Made by a program: the position numbers and the translations under genes. From assembly GCF_011044175.1 (NCBI RefSeq), contig NZ_CP049057.1, positions 124,001 to 188,000 of the forward strand: a stretch of DNA of 64,000 bases, written 5' to 3'. This stretch comes from Rasiella rasia. Lineage in GTDB: Bacteria > Bacteroidota > Bacteroidia > Flavobacteriales > Flavobacteriaceae. Under the pieces are notes generated by a model, which saw only the letters and a program-made list of their open reading frames with translations, was not told the origin of the DNA and did no database searches. Shown piece by piece: positions 52,024-61,905 of the stretch (its first letter is position 1; each line of letters opens with the position of its first letter).

Positions 52024-52798
52024 ATAGTATCTTATTTGGAAAACTTTTTGAAATGTAGGCAACCACCTCACGCTGCGTTAGTGCAGTAAATTTCGCATAT
52101 CGTTTTTCACTATGTACATCAATAATTTCAAGTAAGGAATCTTTAACAAGTTGCATGTCTTTCCATTGTTGTAAGGCGCTAATTAATTTAGGTAGACAAT
52201 CTTTCTTATAACTAATTTGTCCTAGTACATGAACTAGGGTGTCTCTAACACGTTTAGTCTCTTCAAATTGTAATTTTGCTAAGAGCGGTAGTACATCTTC
52301 AGGATGAGTACGACCACGTAGTTCAATTCCGTGACATACCTCTCTTCTAATTTCTTTCTCTGGATGTTCTATATATTTTGCTGCCCAAATTAAAACGGGT
52401 TTCGGATTTTTCTGACTCATTTTCTTAAGTGAACCAATAACCGCGTTTCTAACCTTATGGTGTGAGTCGTTTAGGGCTTGGTCAAAAAAGGGTTGTACGG
52501 CTTCAAATTGAAACATACCAATTTCTCCAGCCGCGTTTACCACTGTTTGTCGTACCAATTCACTTTGGTGTGTTGCTAGTTTTTTTAGAAAGGAAATAAT
52601 TGGCAAACGCAAGGAAGTTTCAGCATTGTAAATACGCCCAACTCCCAAATAAGTAACTTTTCTAATGTAAATATCCTCATCATTAAAATAGTGTTCATAA
52701 GGCTCTAGCGTCTTATTTTTTAATGCATGAAGAAGCTCAAACTGAATGTCTGCTGTTTTCTTTGCGCGCTCTTCTTTGGTTAAGTCGTAAAAAGCCAT
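52022..52798 (-). CDS. HEAT-repeat protein
   Basis: A 258-residue soluble protein made of about six HEAT-type helical pairs, for example VRQTVVNAAGEIGMFQFEAV and VRNAVIGSLKKMSQKNPKPV. It has no signal peptide and no catalytic motif that I recognise; it may act as a protein-protein scaffold. It starts 22 nt after the ABC ATPase stop, so it is probably co-transcribed with the ABC and amidohydrolase genes. Confidence 0.85.
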   Translation of the reverse strand: MAFYDLTKEERAKKTADIQFELLHALKNKTLEPYEHYFNDEDIYIRKVTYLGVGRIYNAETSLRLPIISFLKKLATHQSELVRQTVVNAAGEIGMFQFEAVQPFFDQALNDSHHKVRNAVIGSLKKMSQKNPKPVLIWAAKYIEHPEKEIRREVCHGIELRGRTHPEDVLPLLAKLQFEETKRVRDTLVHVLGQISYKKDCLPKLISALQQWKDMQLVKDSLLEIIDVHSEKRYAKFTALTQREVVAYISKSFPNKIL

Positions 52799-52820
52799 TC
52801 TCTAAATTCTGTATACAGTT

Positions 52821-53483
52821 TTAACCAGTAAGGTATTCAAATTTTTGCAAATCGGCTGTCGTAGCCACCTTGTGCAACATACCGTCTTTTAAAACTGTAT
52901 TCTCATTAGAAATAGAGAGTACATCGTGATAATAATGATCGGTAATTAGAATACCTTTCTCTTCTTGTTTAGCGTTTAAAAAATGCTTTAAACTCTCTTT
53001 GTGCAAGGGCTCAACCATAGAGAAAGGCTCATCTAACAGTAGAAAAGGGTGGGGTAGATGCCCTAATAAAATGACTTCAAAATACTTTAATTCTCCTAAA
53101 GATAGGTTGCCAACTCTTTTATGGGTCATGGTTGCAATGTGCGAATCGTAAAACACCATATCTTGTTTTTCTTCGGAAGGATGAAATAACGGAATTACAT
53201 CCCGTACCTTTAAGTTTTTGGGCAGGAAGGAGTGCTGCGGACAGTAACCAATAAGTTGTTTTGGAATAATTTCTGAAGGCAAAATTTTCTTATCGTCTAT
53301 ACTTATTGAAATATTGTCTGCTTTCAGACTTCCATAAAGTAGTTGTAAGAGGGTAGATTTTCCAGAGCCATTTCTTCCGAAGAGGCCTAAAACAGAACCT
53401 TTGGTTAATTCTAAAGCTGCTCCTTGTAATACCTTCTTATTTCCGAAGGACTTAACAACGCTATGTAAATGAAGTCTGTCCAA
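52821..53483 (-). CDS. ABC transporter ATP-binding protein
   Basis: A 220-residue ATPase: Walker A GRNGSGKST (about 36-44), Q-loop region GYCPQHSF, signature LSLGE, Walker B FLLLDEP and switch His in ITDHYYHDV. It closely resembles the LptB/Uup-like single-domain type. No permease large enough for a transporter is adjacent; the only membrane gene is the 103-residue protein that overlaps its start by 23 nt. The exporter it drives is unknown. Confidence 0.9.
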   Translation of the reverse strand: MDRLHLHSVVKSFGNKKVLQGAALELTKGSVLGLFGRNGSGKSTLLQLLYGSLKADNISISIDDKKILPSEIIPKQLIGYCPQHSFLPKNLKVRDVIPLFHPSEEKQDMVFYDSHIATMTHKRVGNLSLGELKYFEVILLGHLPHPFLLLDEPFSMVEPLHKESLKHFLNAKQEEKGILITDHYYHDVLSISNENTVLKDGMLHKVATTADLQKFEYLTG

Positions 53484-53772
53484 AAAATAAAAGGAATAGT
53501 GTTAAAAACAATAAGAAAATGGGTGCGCCAACAATAAAATTGATAGCAAATGCAATTTTAAAAAGATTCCACTTAGTGTGCCCTAAGTTGTAATAGCTGT
53601 AGTATTCGTTTTTTCTAAAAGTTTGAAATCCTAAGATCCCAAAACCAAAACCTAGCGTGCAAAACAATAGATATCCCAAAAACACTCCCCATATGGCCAA
53701 TGCAACCATCCCAAATGCCATGGCAAACGGGAAGATTGCTTTGTAAAATTGCCAATACAGACGAACATTCAT
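53461..53772 (-). CDS. Small membrane protein between the amidohydrolase and ABC genes
   Basis: About 103 residues from the ATG at 53772, with two hydrophobic spans (about 12-45 and 68-96) separated by a polar loop (FRKNEYYSYYNLGHTKWNL). I do not recognise the family. The start is moved from a GTG at 53835 to the ATG one base after the stop of the amidohydrolase gene (TGA-T-ATG), because the longer reading adds only residues that overlap that gene. It overlaps the ABC gene by 23 nt, so it may be the membrane partner of the ATPase. Confidence 0.7.
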   Translation of the reverse strand: MNVRLYWQFYKAIFPFAMAFGMVALAIWGVFLGYLLFCTLGFGFGILGFQTFRKNEYYSYYNLGHTKWNLFKIAFAINFIVGAPIFLLFLTLFLLFFGQTSFT

Positions 53773-53773
53773 A

Positions 53774-56700
53774 TCAATGATTGCACCCGCTATGCATAAA
53801 GCTATTGCTTTCCTGGTGCCAAGGAAATACTTCACTTTGTTTATTATCTTCCCACCAAAACATCTTACGCTTTTTAGGGTTATTTCCTATTTCATTCATG
53901 GTGTTAGCATCGTAGAGACGACCGTTCACCATAACCATTTCTATTGAATTGGTGTTTTCAATATTTTCTAACGGGTTTTTAGAAAGTACAATTAAATCGG
54001 CGAGCTTCCCAACTTCTAGAGAACCTACATCGTTTCCTGCTCCAATATAGTTGGCAGCATTAATAGTTGCCGTTTTTAAGGCTTCGAGGTTGCTCATACC
54101 ACCCGCGGCGATCATCCATGTTTCCCAGTGCGCGCCTAAGCCTTGTAGTTGCCCGTGAGCACCCATATTTACATTTACTCCTGCATCGCTCAATTGCTTT
54201 GCTGTTTTAGACACTAAAACATGTCCGTTTTCATACTCGCTAAGTGGTACCATTGTTCTATGTCTAGACCTAGCGTCAATTACGGCGCGTGGAGAGAAAG
54301 TGAGTAATTTTTCATTTTCCCAGACATTATCGCGTTGGTAATAAAAATATTCTCCGTTAAGGCCTCCATAGTTAACAATTAAAGTTGGAGTGTAGCCAGT
54401 GCCGCTTTTACTCCAAATCTCTAATACGTCTTTATATATTGGGGCTACAGGAATGTTGTGCTCTACACCAGTGTGGCCGTCTATCACCATAGTTATATTA
54501 TGGTAAAAGGTGGAGCCACCTTCTGGCACTACATTAATACCTTCTTCTCTTGCCGCCTGTAGCACTTGCTGCCGTTGTTCTCGTCGTGGCTGGTTGTAGC
54601 TTTTTACACTCTTCGCTCCAAAGGCTTTGGTTCGTCTTATGCTGCTTCTAGCATCATCTAAACTATTAATTACAGCTTTAAAGTCTCCATCGGCTCCATA
54701 CAAGATAAATCCTGTTGAAAAAAGTCGTGGGCCAACCAAACTTCCTGTTTTTTGTAATTCTGAAAGCGTAAATACAGTTTCTGTGTTAGCAGAAGGGTCG
54801 TGTGCTGTGGTAACTCCATAGGCTAGATTGGCCATAAATTGCCAATTTTGTTGGGCTGGAATACCAGAACGAAATGCGCCAATATGGGCATGAGCATCTA
54901 CCATACCTGGCATAATGGTTTTACCGGTAGCATCGTATATTTTAGCATCTGCTGGAATCCCAATTTTTTGTCCAATCCCTATAATTTTGTTGTCTTCAAT
55001 AATAATTGTACCGCTTTCCATTACTTCATCACCATTCATAGTAATTATTCTGGCATTGGTGAATGCAATTTTACCACTCGGGGTATCTGCAGGAACGCTC
55101 AAGCCAATTTTAATCCCTGATGTTGGCATTTCTGAAGGGGTCTTAGCACCTCCGGGGATAAAACTAAATTTCTCTTGTAAGGTGTTGCTGAAGTATTCAT
55201 CGCCTAAGGTCCATAGTATCTTTTTACTATTTGGTGACCAGTGAATGTTAACACCGGCATCTCTTGCAATCTGCTGCACCGGAACCGAATTACTTTTTCC
55301 ATCAATAGTGATTGGTTTTCCGTTTGTTACTAATGGAGCTACATAGACTTTATGTAAGTTTGAAAAGGCAACCCAGTTACCATCAGGGCTTGGCACAATA
55401 TGGTTGGCGTATTTGGAAATGAGATGTTCTTTCTCATCTTCGCCATTTAAAGAGACGCTAATTAATTTTTTAGTCAGATTTCCGAAGTACGTCCCACCAG
55501 TTTGCAAGAAAATTCTTTTACCATCGCTAGAAAAGCTTGGGTTTTCTCCCTTGTTTACCACAAAATTTTCTTCACCTCCAGAGGTGTTTATTGTATAAAT
55601 CCCTGGTTTTTTTGTGTGACTAAATCCTAGGTCTGAATTACCGTTTTCTTTTCTGAATACTATCGTTCGTCCATTTCTGGCGTAGGCCGGAGTTCTGTAT
55701 ATTCCCTTAGCTGTACTAAGCTTTGTTGGAATTCCACCCGAAGCAGGTACTACAAAAAGGGCACCTTTCTCAAGATCGCTCCAACTGACGTATGCAATAT
55801 TGCGTCCATCTGGGGAGATGGTTGGTTCAAACTCAAAATCGGTGCCTGTAGTAATTCTTTTAGGCGTACCATTTGGTAACTCCTTACGCCAAATATAACC
55901 CAATGCATTGAAAACTAAAAATTTTCCATCGGGTGATGTTACAGCATCCCGAATCACCTTAGACGATACGGTGTTTGTTTCTATCGGACTAGTAAAATGA
56001 ACTGTTTCTGCTAGGTCTATAGACACATCTGCTGTAAATGGTATTTCTGAAACTTGAAGCGTTTCACTATTGATTCTGTTAATTTTCCCTCCGCTCCAAA
56101 ATACTAAATCGGTACTGTTAGGCATCCAGTTGAAATTTGGATACACGCCAAAAATAGCCCATGCTTCTTGTTGATCTTTATTCAATTTGTCGTACAAAGG
56201 CCATTCTTCTCCTGTCTCTATATCATGCAGGTACAATACGCTCTTTTCACGTACTCTTTTTACAAACGCTAACTTTTTACCGTCTGGAGAAACCGTAGGT
56301 CTTGCAGCGCCACCAGGGCCACCTGTAATAGTAGTGGTGCTCCCGTCGCTTAAATCATAGCGCTTAATCACGTAGATTTGACTGTTTGGATCTTTGTTAT
56401 ACTGAAAAAATCCGCCAGGATACATATCCTCAGAGTAGTAGAGGTACTTACCATCAGAAGAAACCCAAGGTTCATTTACATCCTGTTGGTCATTTTTGCG
56501 TTCTGTTAATTGTAAACCACTACCTCCAGTAATATGGTATTGCCATAACTCTCCTGCGCCTAAACTTCTACCAGAGGTAAAATGCTTTCGAGCAATTAGC
56601 GAGTTGCCATCTGGCATCCATACAGCATTGTTTAATAATCTGAAATTTTCTTTGGTGACTTGTCTAGCGTTTTCCCCATTTGCATCCATCACCCAAATAT

Positions 56701-57061
56701 TATCACCACCGCCAGCGTCGCTCGTAAATGATATTTTTGAACCGTCTGGACTAAAACGTGGTTGAATTTCAAAAGGGATACCACTTCTTATAACCGTAGC
56801 TTTTCCTCCCGTAATAGGCATGGTGTAAATATCGCCTAACATGTCGAACACTATGGTTTGTCCGTTCGGACTTACGTCTAGGTTCATCCACGTTCCCTCG
56901 TCTGTTGTAAAACGATGTGGTTTATAGTTAAAGCCCATTCCAGGACTTGAAACATCCCAAGAGGTGCTTTCTTCAGAGGTATCTTTCTTTTTTTTCTTTT
57001 GAGCGAACGATGGAATGCTACAGCATATAAGTGTAGCTAGGAGTATGATGCGAATTTTCAT
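53774..57061 (-). CDS. Giant TolB-propeller/amidohydrolase exported protein
   Basis: A 1095-residue exported protein with a signal peptide (cleavage after SFAQ, about 21). The first two thirds are TolB/WD40-like propeller repeats (for example ISPDGRNIAYVSW, VSPDGKKLAF). A C-terminal amidohydrolase domain (about 670-1050) has DAHAHI (first metal pair), GVEHN and the VGSLEVGKLADLIVL closing motif. The propeller may gate access of peptides or cyclic amides. The polypeptide ends in a nonconserved KMFWWEDN... tail. It is the first gene of a unit with the small membrane, ABC and HEAT genes. Confidence 0.93.
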   Translation of the reverse strand: MKIRIILLATLICCSIPSFAQKKKKKDTSEESTSWDVSSPGMGFNYKPHRFTTDEGTWMNLDVSPNGQTIVFDMLGDIYTMPITGGKATVIRSGIPFEIQPRFSPDGSKISFTSDAGGGDNIWVMDANGENARQVTKENFRLLNNAVWMPDGNSLIARKHFTSGRSLGAGELWQYHITGGSGLQLTERKNDQQDVNEPWVSSDGKYLYYSEDMYPGGFFQYNKDPNSQIYVIKRYDLSDGSTTTITGGPGGAARPTVSPDGKKLAFVKRVREKSVLYLHDIETGEEWPLYDKLNKDQQEAWAIFGVYPNFNWMPNSTDLVFWSGGKINRINSETLQVSEIPFTADVSIDLAETVHFTSPIETNTVSSKVIRDAVTSPDGKFLVFNALGYIWRKELPNGTPKRITTGTDFEFEPTISPDGRNIAYVSWSDLEKGALFVVPASGGIPTKLSTAKGIYRTPAYARNGRTIVFRKENGNSDLGFSHTKKPGIYTINTSGGEENFVVNKGENPSFSSDGKRIFLQTGGTYFGNLTKKLISVSLNGEDEKEHLISKYANHIVPSPDGNWVAFSNLHKVYVAPLVTNGKPITIDGKSNSVPVQQIARDAGVNIHWSPNSKKILWTLGDEYFSNTLQEKFSFIPGGAKTPSEMPTSGIKIGLSVPADTPSGKIAFTNARIITMNGDEVMESGTIIIEDNKIIGIGQKIGIPADAKIYDATGKTIMPGMVDAHAHIGAFRSGIPAQQNWQFMANLAYGVTTAHDPSANTETVFTLSELQKTGSLVGPRLFSTGFILYGADGDFKAVINSLDDARSSIRRTKAFGAKSVKSYNQPRREQRQQVLQAAREEGINVVPEGGSTFYHNITMVIDGHTGVEHNIPVAPIYKDVLEIWSKSGTGYTPTLIVNYGGLNGEYFYYQRDNVWENEKLLTFSPRAVIDARSRHRTMVPLSEYENGHVLVSKTAKQLSDAGVNVNMGAHGQLQGLGAHWETWMIAAGGMSNLEALKTATINAANYIGAGNDVGSLEVGKLADLIVLSKNPLENIENTNSIEMVMVNGRLYDANTMNEIGNNPKKRKMFWWEDNKQSEVFPWHQESNSFMHSGCNH

Positions 57062-57156
57062 ATGTTAGTTGGATTTAAAGGCTCTAAAATACGGATTAAT
57101 AAACAGGGGATGAAATTAAAAACGCGAATTGATGCGTGATAAAAATATCCTGAGTG

Positions 57157-57693
57157 TTATTGGCATGCCGCTTGAGTCGATTTATGTTTCCATTGAATCC
57201 AATATTCTTGTAAACCCTCTGGAGTGGTCTTTAGATTGCTAATGGCTAAAGAGTCCCCTTTCATTAAGGCCGTGCTGAGCTGTTCTTTTCGCTGTTGAAG
57301 GGCAGGAGCATGGTTCCATCCTCCCACATGATCAAACGACGTAAACGCTTCGCAGGGGGCTGTAACGGCACTAAAAGGAATTTTTAAGCTGTAAACAACC
57401 GTCCCAGAACCCATACCTTGTGTAGTCATGGTTATTGCTGAGAAATTAACTTTGCTGTACTTTCCTTTCGTATATAACTCCTTAAGTTTGTCACCAACAG
57501 CACTACTCATAGTGTTTGAAAATTGATGGGCTACATCGTCCCTATCCACAAATTCTGGTCCGGTATACGTTCCAAAGCAACCATTCGTATCGCAGGTGAT
57601 GGTAGTATCATTTTTGTCTACACGCGAAATCGTTTTTACTGAATCATTACACCCGTAAAGGCTAATTGCTAAAAGTATCAATAATTGTTTCAT
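57157..57693 (-). CDS. Lipoprotein of unknown function
   Basis: A 178-residue lipoprotein (lipobox LYGC, Cys at about residue 15). No family is recognised. A CDTNGCFGTYTGPEF segment near residue 34-48, two further Cys residues (about 114 and 177) and a Trp-rich C-terminal stretch (WNHAPAL, YWIQWKH) are visible. It lies 5 nt after the stop of recG, so it is likely co-transcribed with it, without an obvious functional link. Confidence 0.75.
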   Translation of the reverse strand: MKQLLILLAISLYGCNDSVKTISRVDKNDTTITCDTNGCFGTYTGPEFVDRDDVAHQFSNTMSSAVGDKLKELYTKGKYSKVNFSAITMTTQGMGSGTVVYSLKIPFSAVTAPCEAFTSFDHVGGWNHAPALQQRKEQLSTALMKGDSLAISNLKTTPEGLQEYWIQWKHKSTQAACQ

Positions 57694-57698
57694 AACTT

Positions 57699-59804
57699 TT
57701 AACTGATGTAATTCCAGATGTTTTTGTATTTCACCAATTGGGCGAACGTATTTTTAATAACTAAATTCTCAGGTGCCGATAGGGTGGGGTCGGCCTTTAA
57801 GGTCTGCAGAGCGTAGCTCCTCGCAAGTTTTAAAATCTCGGTATCCTTTACAATATCTGCAATTCGAAGATTTAAAACACCGCTTTGTTGTGTGCCCATG
57901 ATATCTCCAGGACCTCGTAGTTTTAAGTCTACTTCGCTAATTTCAAATCCGTCGCTAGTGCGAGTCATGGTTTGTAGGCGTGTTTTAGCGTCGCTACTTA
58001 ATTTATGGCTGGTCATTAAAATACAGTAGCTCTGTTCTGCTCCTCGACCTACACGACCTCGTAATTGGTGTAATTGTGATAAGCCAAACCGCTCAGCGCT
58101 TTCAACGACCATTACTGACGCGTTGGGAACATTAACACCTACTTCAATAACGGTTGTAGCTACCATAATCTGGGTTTCACCCCGAATAAAACGGTCCATC
58201 TCAAAATCTTTGTCGGCTGGTTTCATCTTTCCATGCACTATCGAGATCTGGTATTTTGGTGCTGGAAAGTCTCTCGAAATACTTTCATACCCATCCATTA
58301 GGTCTTTATAGTCTAATGCTTCGCTTTCTTGAATTAACGGGTAGACCACATAAATTTGTCTGCCTTTGGCAATTTCGTCTTTCATAAAACGAAAAACTTT
58401 GAGTCTGTTGGTATCATATCGATGTACTGTTGTAATCGATTTTCTACCTGGGGGCAACTCGTCAATTACACTAACATCTAGGTCGCCATAAACGCTCATC
58501 GCCAAGGTGCGGGGGATGGGTGTAGCGGTCATTACCAAAACATGTGGCGGGAACTTATTTTTGTGCCATAATTTACTTCGCTGCGCCACCCCAAATCGAT
58601 GCTGTTCGTCTATAATTGCAAGCCCTAAATTTTTAAATTTCACTTTATCTTCCAGCAATGCATGGGTACCAATTAAGAGGTTTAATTCACCATTTTCCAG
58701 TTGTTCATGAATATTTTTTCTTTCTAAAGTGGTACTTGAGCCAGTTAGTAATAAAACGCTGATATTAAGTAAATTACAGTATTCTTTTAAGTCGTTGTAG
58801 TGTTGGACTGACAAAATTTCAGTCGGAGCCATTAAACAAGCTTGAAAACCGTTGTCAAGTGCTATTAACATTGACATGAACGCTACTATGGTTTTTCCAG
58901 AACCAACATCTCCTTGTAATAAGCGATTCATTTGCGCATTACTACCTAAATCTGCTCTAATTTCTTTTACAACTCGTTTCTGGGCATTGGTTAATTGGAA
59001 GGGTAAATGCTCGCGGAAAAAAGTATTGAAATAGGTGCCAACTTCACGAAATGGATACCCCTTAATTTTCGATTTGTGTAGCATGTTTTTTCTCAGTAAT
59101 TGTAACTGAATAAAAAATAATTCTTCAAATTTTAAACGGTATTGAGCTCTTGCTAATAGGTCGGTATTTTGTGGAAAATGTATATTGAATAAGGCCGATG
59201 GTTTTGGTAAAAGTTTTAAGCTATCTATTATGGGTTGCGATAAACTTTCTGCAAAGTTATTTTTGGTTTCAACAAAGAGTTGTTGCATAAGCGTATTGAT
59301 AACCCGATTGGTAATTCCGCTATTCGTTAATTTTTCGGTAGAAGGATACACGGGCTGCATGGCAGAACGCAAACTTTGTTCGTGCGCCGAAAGAAGCTCC
59401 ATTTCTGGATGCGGCATAGAAAACGCGCCGTTAAACCAATTAACCTTTCCGAAGACTACATATGTGGTATTAATTTTTAAATTTTCCCGAATCCATTTTT
59501 GTCCACGAAACCAAACAAGCTCCATCTTTCCGGTATCGTCTACATATGTGGCCACTAGTCGTTTTCCACGTTTTTGTTCTACTGTTTTTATATGCGTGAT
59601 TTTGCCAATAATCTGTACTTCTGCATTGGTTTGTTGTAACTGCCCAATTTTGTAGTATTGTGTGCGATCTAAATAGCGATTAGGGTAGAGGTTTAGTAGG
59701 TCTTGGTAGGTGTGAATCCCTAATTCCCGCTTCAGTAAATCGGCTCGGTTAGGCCCTACGCCCTTGAGGTAATCTATTGGAGTTTGCAGGAAATTATGAT
59801 TCAT
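57699..59804 (-). CDS. recG: ATP-dependent DNA helicase RecG
   Basis: A 701-residue RecG. The N-terminal wedge/OB-fold region (about 1-200, with the EVQIIGKIT and GKMELVWFRGQKW strands) precedes the helicase core. Walker A is GDVGSGKT at 298-305, the Walker B box is DEQH at 399-402, motif III is MTATPIPRT, and motif VI QLRGRVGRG lies near residue 590. RecG reverses stalled forks and processes branched DNA. The length is normal for the family. It is divergent from the M1 aminopeptidase gene. Confidence 0.97.
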   Translation of the reverse strand: MNHNFLQTPIDYLKGVGPNRADLLKRELGIHTYQDLLNLYPNRYLDRTQYYKIGQLQQTNAEVQIIGKITHIKTVEQKRGKRLVATYVDDTGKMELVWFRGQKWIRENLKINTTYVVFGKVNWFNGAFSMPHPEMELLSAHEQSLRSAMQPVYPSTEKLTNSGITNRVINTLMQQLFVETKNNFAESLSQPIIDSLKLLPKPSALFNIHFPQNTDLLARAQYRLKFEELFFIQLQLLRKNMLHKSKIKGYPFREVGTYFNTFFREHLPFQLTNAQKRVVKEIRADLGSNAQMNRLLQGDVGSGKTIVAFMSMLIALDNGFQACLMAPTEILSVQHYNDLKEYCNLLNISVLLLTGSSTTLERKNIHEQLENGELNLLIGTHALLEDKVKFKNLGLAIIDEQHRFGVAQRSKLWHKNKFPPHVLVMTATPIPRTLAMSVYGDLDVSVIDELPPGRKSITTVHRYDTNRLKVFRFMKDEIAKGRQIYVVYPLIQESEALDYKDLMDGYESISRDFPAPKYQISIVHGKMKPADKDFEMDRFIRGETQIMVATTVIEVGVNVPNASVMVVESAERFGLSQLHQLRGRVGRGAEQSYCILMTSHKLSSDAKTRLQTMTRTSDGFEISEVDLKLRGPGDIMGTQQSGVLNLRIADIVKDTEILKLARSYALQTLKADPTLSAPENLVIKNTFAQLVKYKNIWNYIS

Positions 59805-59838
59805 AGAACGAATTTACTTAATTTGGCAGAACTATTGA

Positions 59839-61905
59839 TTGACACCTTCTATGAAATATTTGTTCCTCTTTTTACTTGTCACTATAGGCAGTTTTGCTCA
59901 GCAAACCGCCCAGGTCGATTTTCAGAAAATTTCAGCAACCATTGAGCCGATTAGTTCTTCGGAAAGCGTTACAGGTTCAATGCGCGTACAGTTTTTGATA
60001 AAACAGGCCACAGACAGTGTGTATCTAGATGCAGTAAAAATGCGAGTTACAAATAAAGCTTTAGAATCTGTAAACGTTTCAGCAACGGCAGATAAAATTT
60101 GGTTTACAGGTGCTTTTCAGCAAGGTAAAAGTTACACCGCATTTTTTGAATACGAAGCAAACCCTAGACAAACACTTTATTTTACAGGAAATCAGGTCTG
60201 GACACAAGGTCAGGGAAAGTATACATCGCATTGGCTTCCTAGTTTAGATGATATGAATGATAAGATTGAATTTGACCTAACTGTCGTTTCAAAATTTGAT
60301 AAAACGGTTGTGGCAAACGGAGCACTAGTGAAAAAGGATTTAAAAGATCTTAAAAGCTACTGGCAATTTGATATGAAACAACCCATGTCAAGCTATTTAG
60401 TGGCTTTTGCTATGGGTGATTTTACGCGATGGGAACAGGTTGCAGCGAGCGACGTACCAATAGAATTGTATCTTTCAACCAAAGACACCGCGCATTTTGA
60501 GCCAACTTACCGTTATACCAAAGAGATTTTCGACTTTTTAGAGTCCGAAATTGGTGTTGCGTATCCTTGGCAAAACTATAAACAAGTGCCCGTTAGGGAT
60601 TTTCTCTACGCAGGTATGGAGAACACTACTTGTACTATTTTTTCTGAAGCTTTTGTGGTAGATCGTATTGGTTTTACAGACAGAAATTATGTTAATGTAA
60701 ATGCACATGAGCTTGCGCACCAGTGGTTTGGAAACCTTATAACCGAAACTTCTGGCACACATCATTGGCTTCAGGAGGGTTTTGCGACCTATTACGCCCT
60801 TTTAGCCGAACGACAGCTATTTGGAGACGATTATTACTATTGGAAGCTTTACCAATCTGCAGAACAGCTTAAGGCGCTAAGTGATGAAGGGAAGGGAGAA
60901 TCTTTACTGAATCCGAAAGCAAGTTCGCTCACTTTTTATGAGAAAGGAGCTTGGGCACTGCATGTTTTACATGAGCAAATAGGTGATAGCGCTTTTAAAT
61001 TGGCGGTAAAAAATTATCTAACCAAGCATGCTTTTAAAAATGTAAGTACAACCGATTTTTTAACTGAAGTACGGACGGCGACCGAAATGGATATAACCGT
61101 GTGGGAAAAAGACTGGTTAGAGCAATCTGCTTTTAAGGCAGAACAGGCTTTTAACTCATTGTTGAAATCTACTTTTATTCAAAATTATTTCGAAGCGGCT
61201 CGCTATGCTGCGATTTCGCTAGAAGAAAAGAAAGAACAACTTAGTACTGCCTTGGCTATAAATGACGATTATATAGGGCAAGAAGTTATATACCAGCTTG
61301 CCAAAGAACCTATAGAGGAGGCGCTCAGTCTTTACAAAGAAGGGTTTGCTAGTGATAATTTGTATACACGGCAAGCAATTGCATTAACTGTTTCGGAAAT
61401 ACCGAAAGAATTACAAAGTGAATTTGAAACCTTACTTTCAGATGCGTCTTACGTTACGCAAGAAGCGGCGCTGTACTTGTTATGGGCAAATTTTCCTGAA
61501 AACCGTGCTTCCTATCTAGACGCTATGGCAAATATAGTAGGATTTCAGAATAAAAATATACGTCAGTTATGGCTTGTGCTTGCGTTGAATACGAAAGGAT
61601 ACAAACCTTTAAAACGTACAGACTTTACCGAAGAGCTGCAAAACTACACTGGTTCTGAATACAGTTTTGAAATCCGCCAGAAAGCCTTTGAATATTGTAA
61701 TGAGATTGGGTTGTATAACGATGTTGTGATAAATAATATGGTAGATGCTGCTGTGCACCATAATTGGCGATTTCGAAATTTTGCTAGAAACCTCCTAAAC
61801 AACTTACTGAAAAATACGGATGTTGAAGAAGCATTATACCAACGAATAGATTCCTTTTCAACGGCAGAAAAAGAGTATCTTACTCGTATAAAAGACAAAA
61901 AATGA
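59839..61905 (+). CDS. M1 family aminopeptidase
   Basis: A 688-residue exported peptidase: signal peptide (cleavage around FAQ/QT, about residue 17), beta-saddle N-terminal domain, then an M1 catalytic domain with AGMENTT (substrate exopeptidase motif, about 256-262), the zinc motif HELAH at 290-294 and the third ligand E313 (HEXXH-X18-E). The C-terminal 200 residues are helical. It is predicted to trim peptides in the periplasm. It is coupled by a 4-nt overlap to the patatin-like gene. Confidence 0.95.
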   Translation: MTPSMKYLFLFLLVTIGSFAQQTAQVDFQKISATIEPISSSESVTGSMRVQFLIKQATDSVYLDAVKMRVTNKALESVNVSATADKIWFTGAFQQGKSYTAFFEYEANPRQTLYFTGNQVWTQGQGKYTSHWLPSLDDMNDKIEFDLTVVSKFDKTVVANGALVKKDLKDLKSYWQFDMKQPMSSYLVAFAMGDFTRWEQVAASDVPIELYLSTKDTAHFEPTYRYTKEIFDFLESEIGVAYPWQNYKQVPVRDFLYAGMENTTCTIFSEAFVVDRIGFTDRNYVNVNAHELAHQWFGNLITETSGTHHWLQEGFATYYALLAERQLFGDDYYYWKLYQSAEQLKALSDEGKGESLLNPKASSLTFYEKGAWALHVLHEQIGDSAFKLAVKNYLTKHAFKNVSTTDFLTEVRTATEMDITVWEKDWLEQSAFKAEQAFNSLLKSTFIQNYFEAARYAAISLEEKKEQLSTALAINDDYIGQEVIYQLAKEPIEEALSLYKEGFASDNLYTRQAIALTVSEIPKELQSEFETLLSDASYVTQEAALYLLWANFPENRASYLDAMANIVGFQNKNIRQLWLVLALNTKGYKPLKRTDFTEELQNYTGSEYSFEIRQKAFEYCNEIGLYNDVVINNMVDAAVHHNWRFRNFARNLLNNLLKNTDVEEALYQRIDSFSTAEKEYLTRIKDKK

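Noticed and set aside
53773-53835. GTG start of the small membrane protein.
   Set aside because: The extra 21 residues lie entirely inside the amidohydrolase coding region; an ATG one base after that gene's stop is the better start.
59185-59655. A 156-residue open frame on the plus strand inside recG.
   Set aside because: Antisense shadow of recG, Cys-rich and without recognisable domains.
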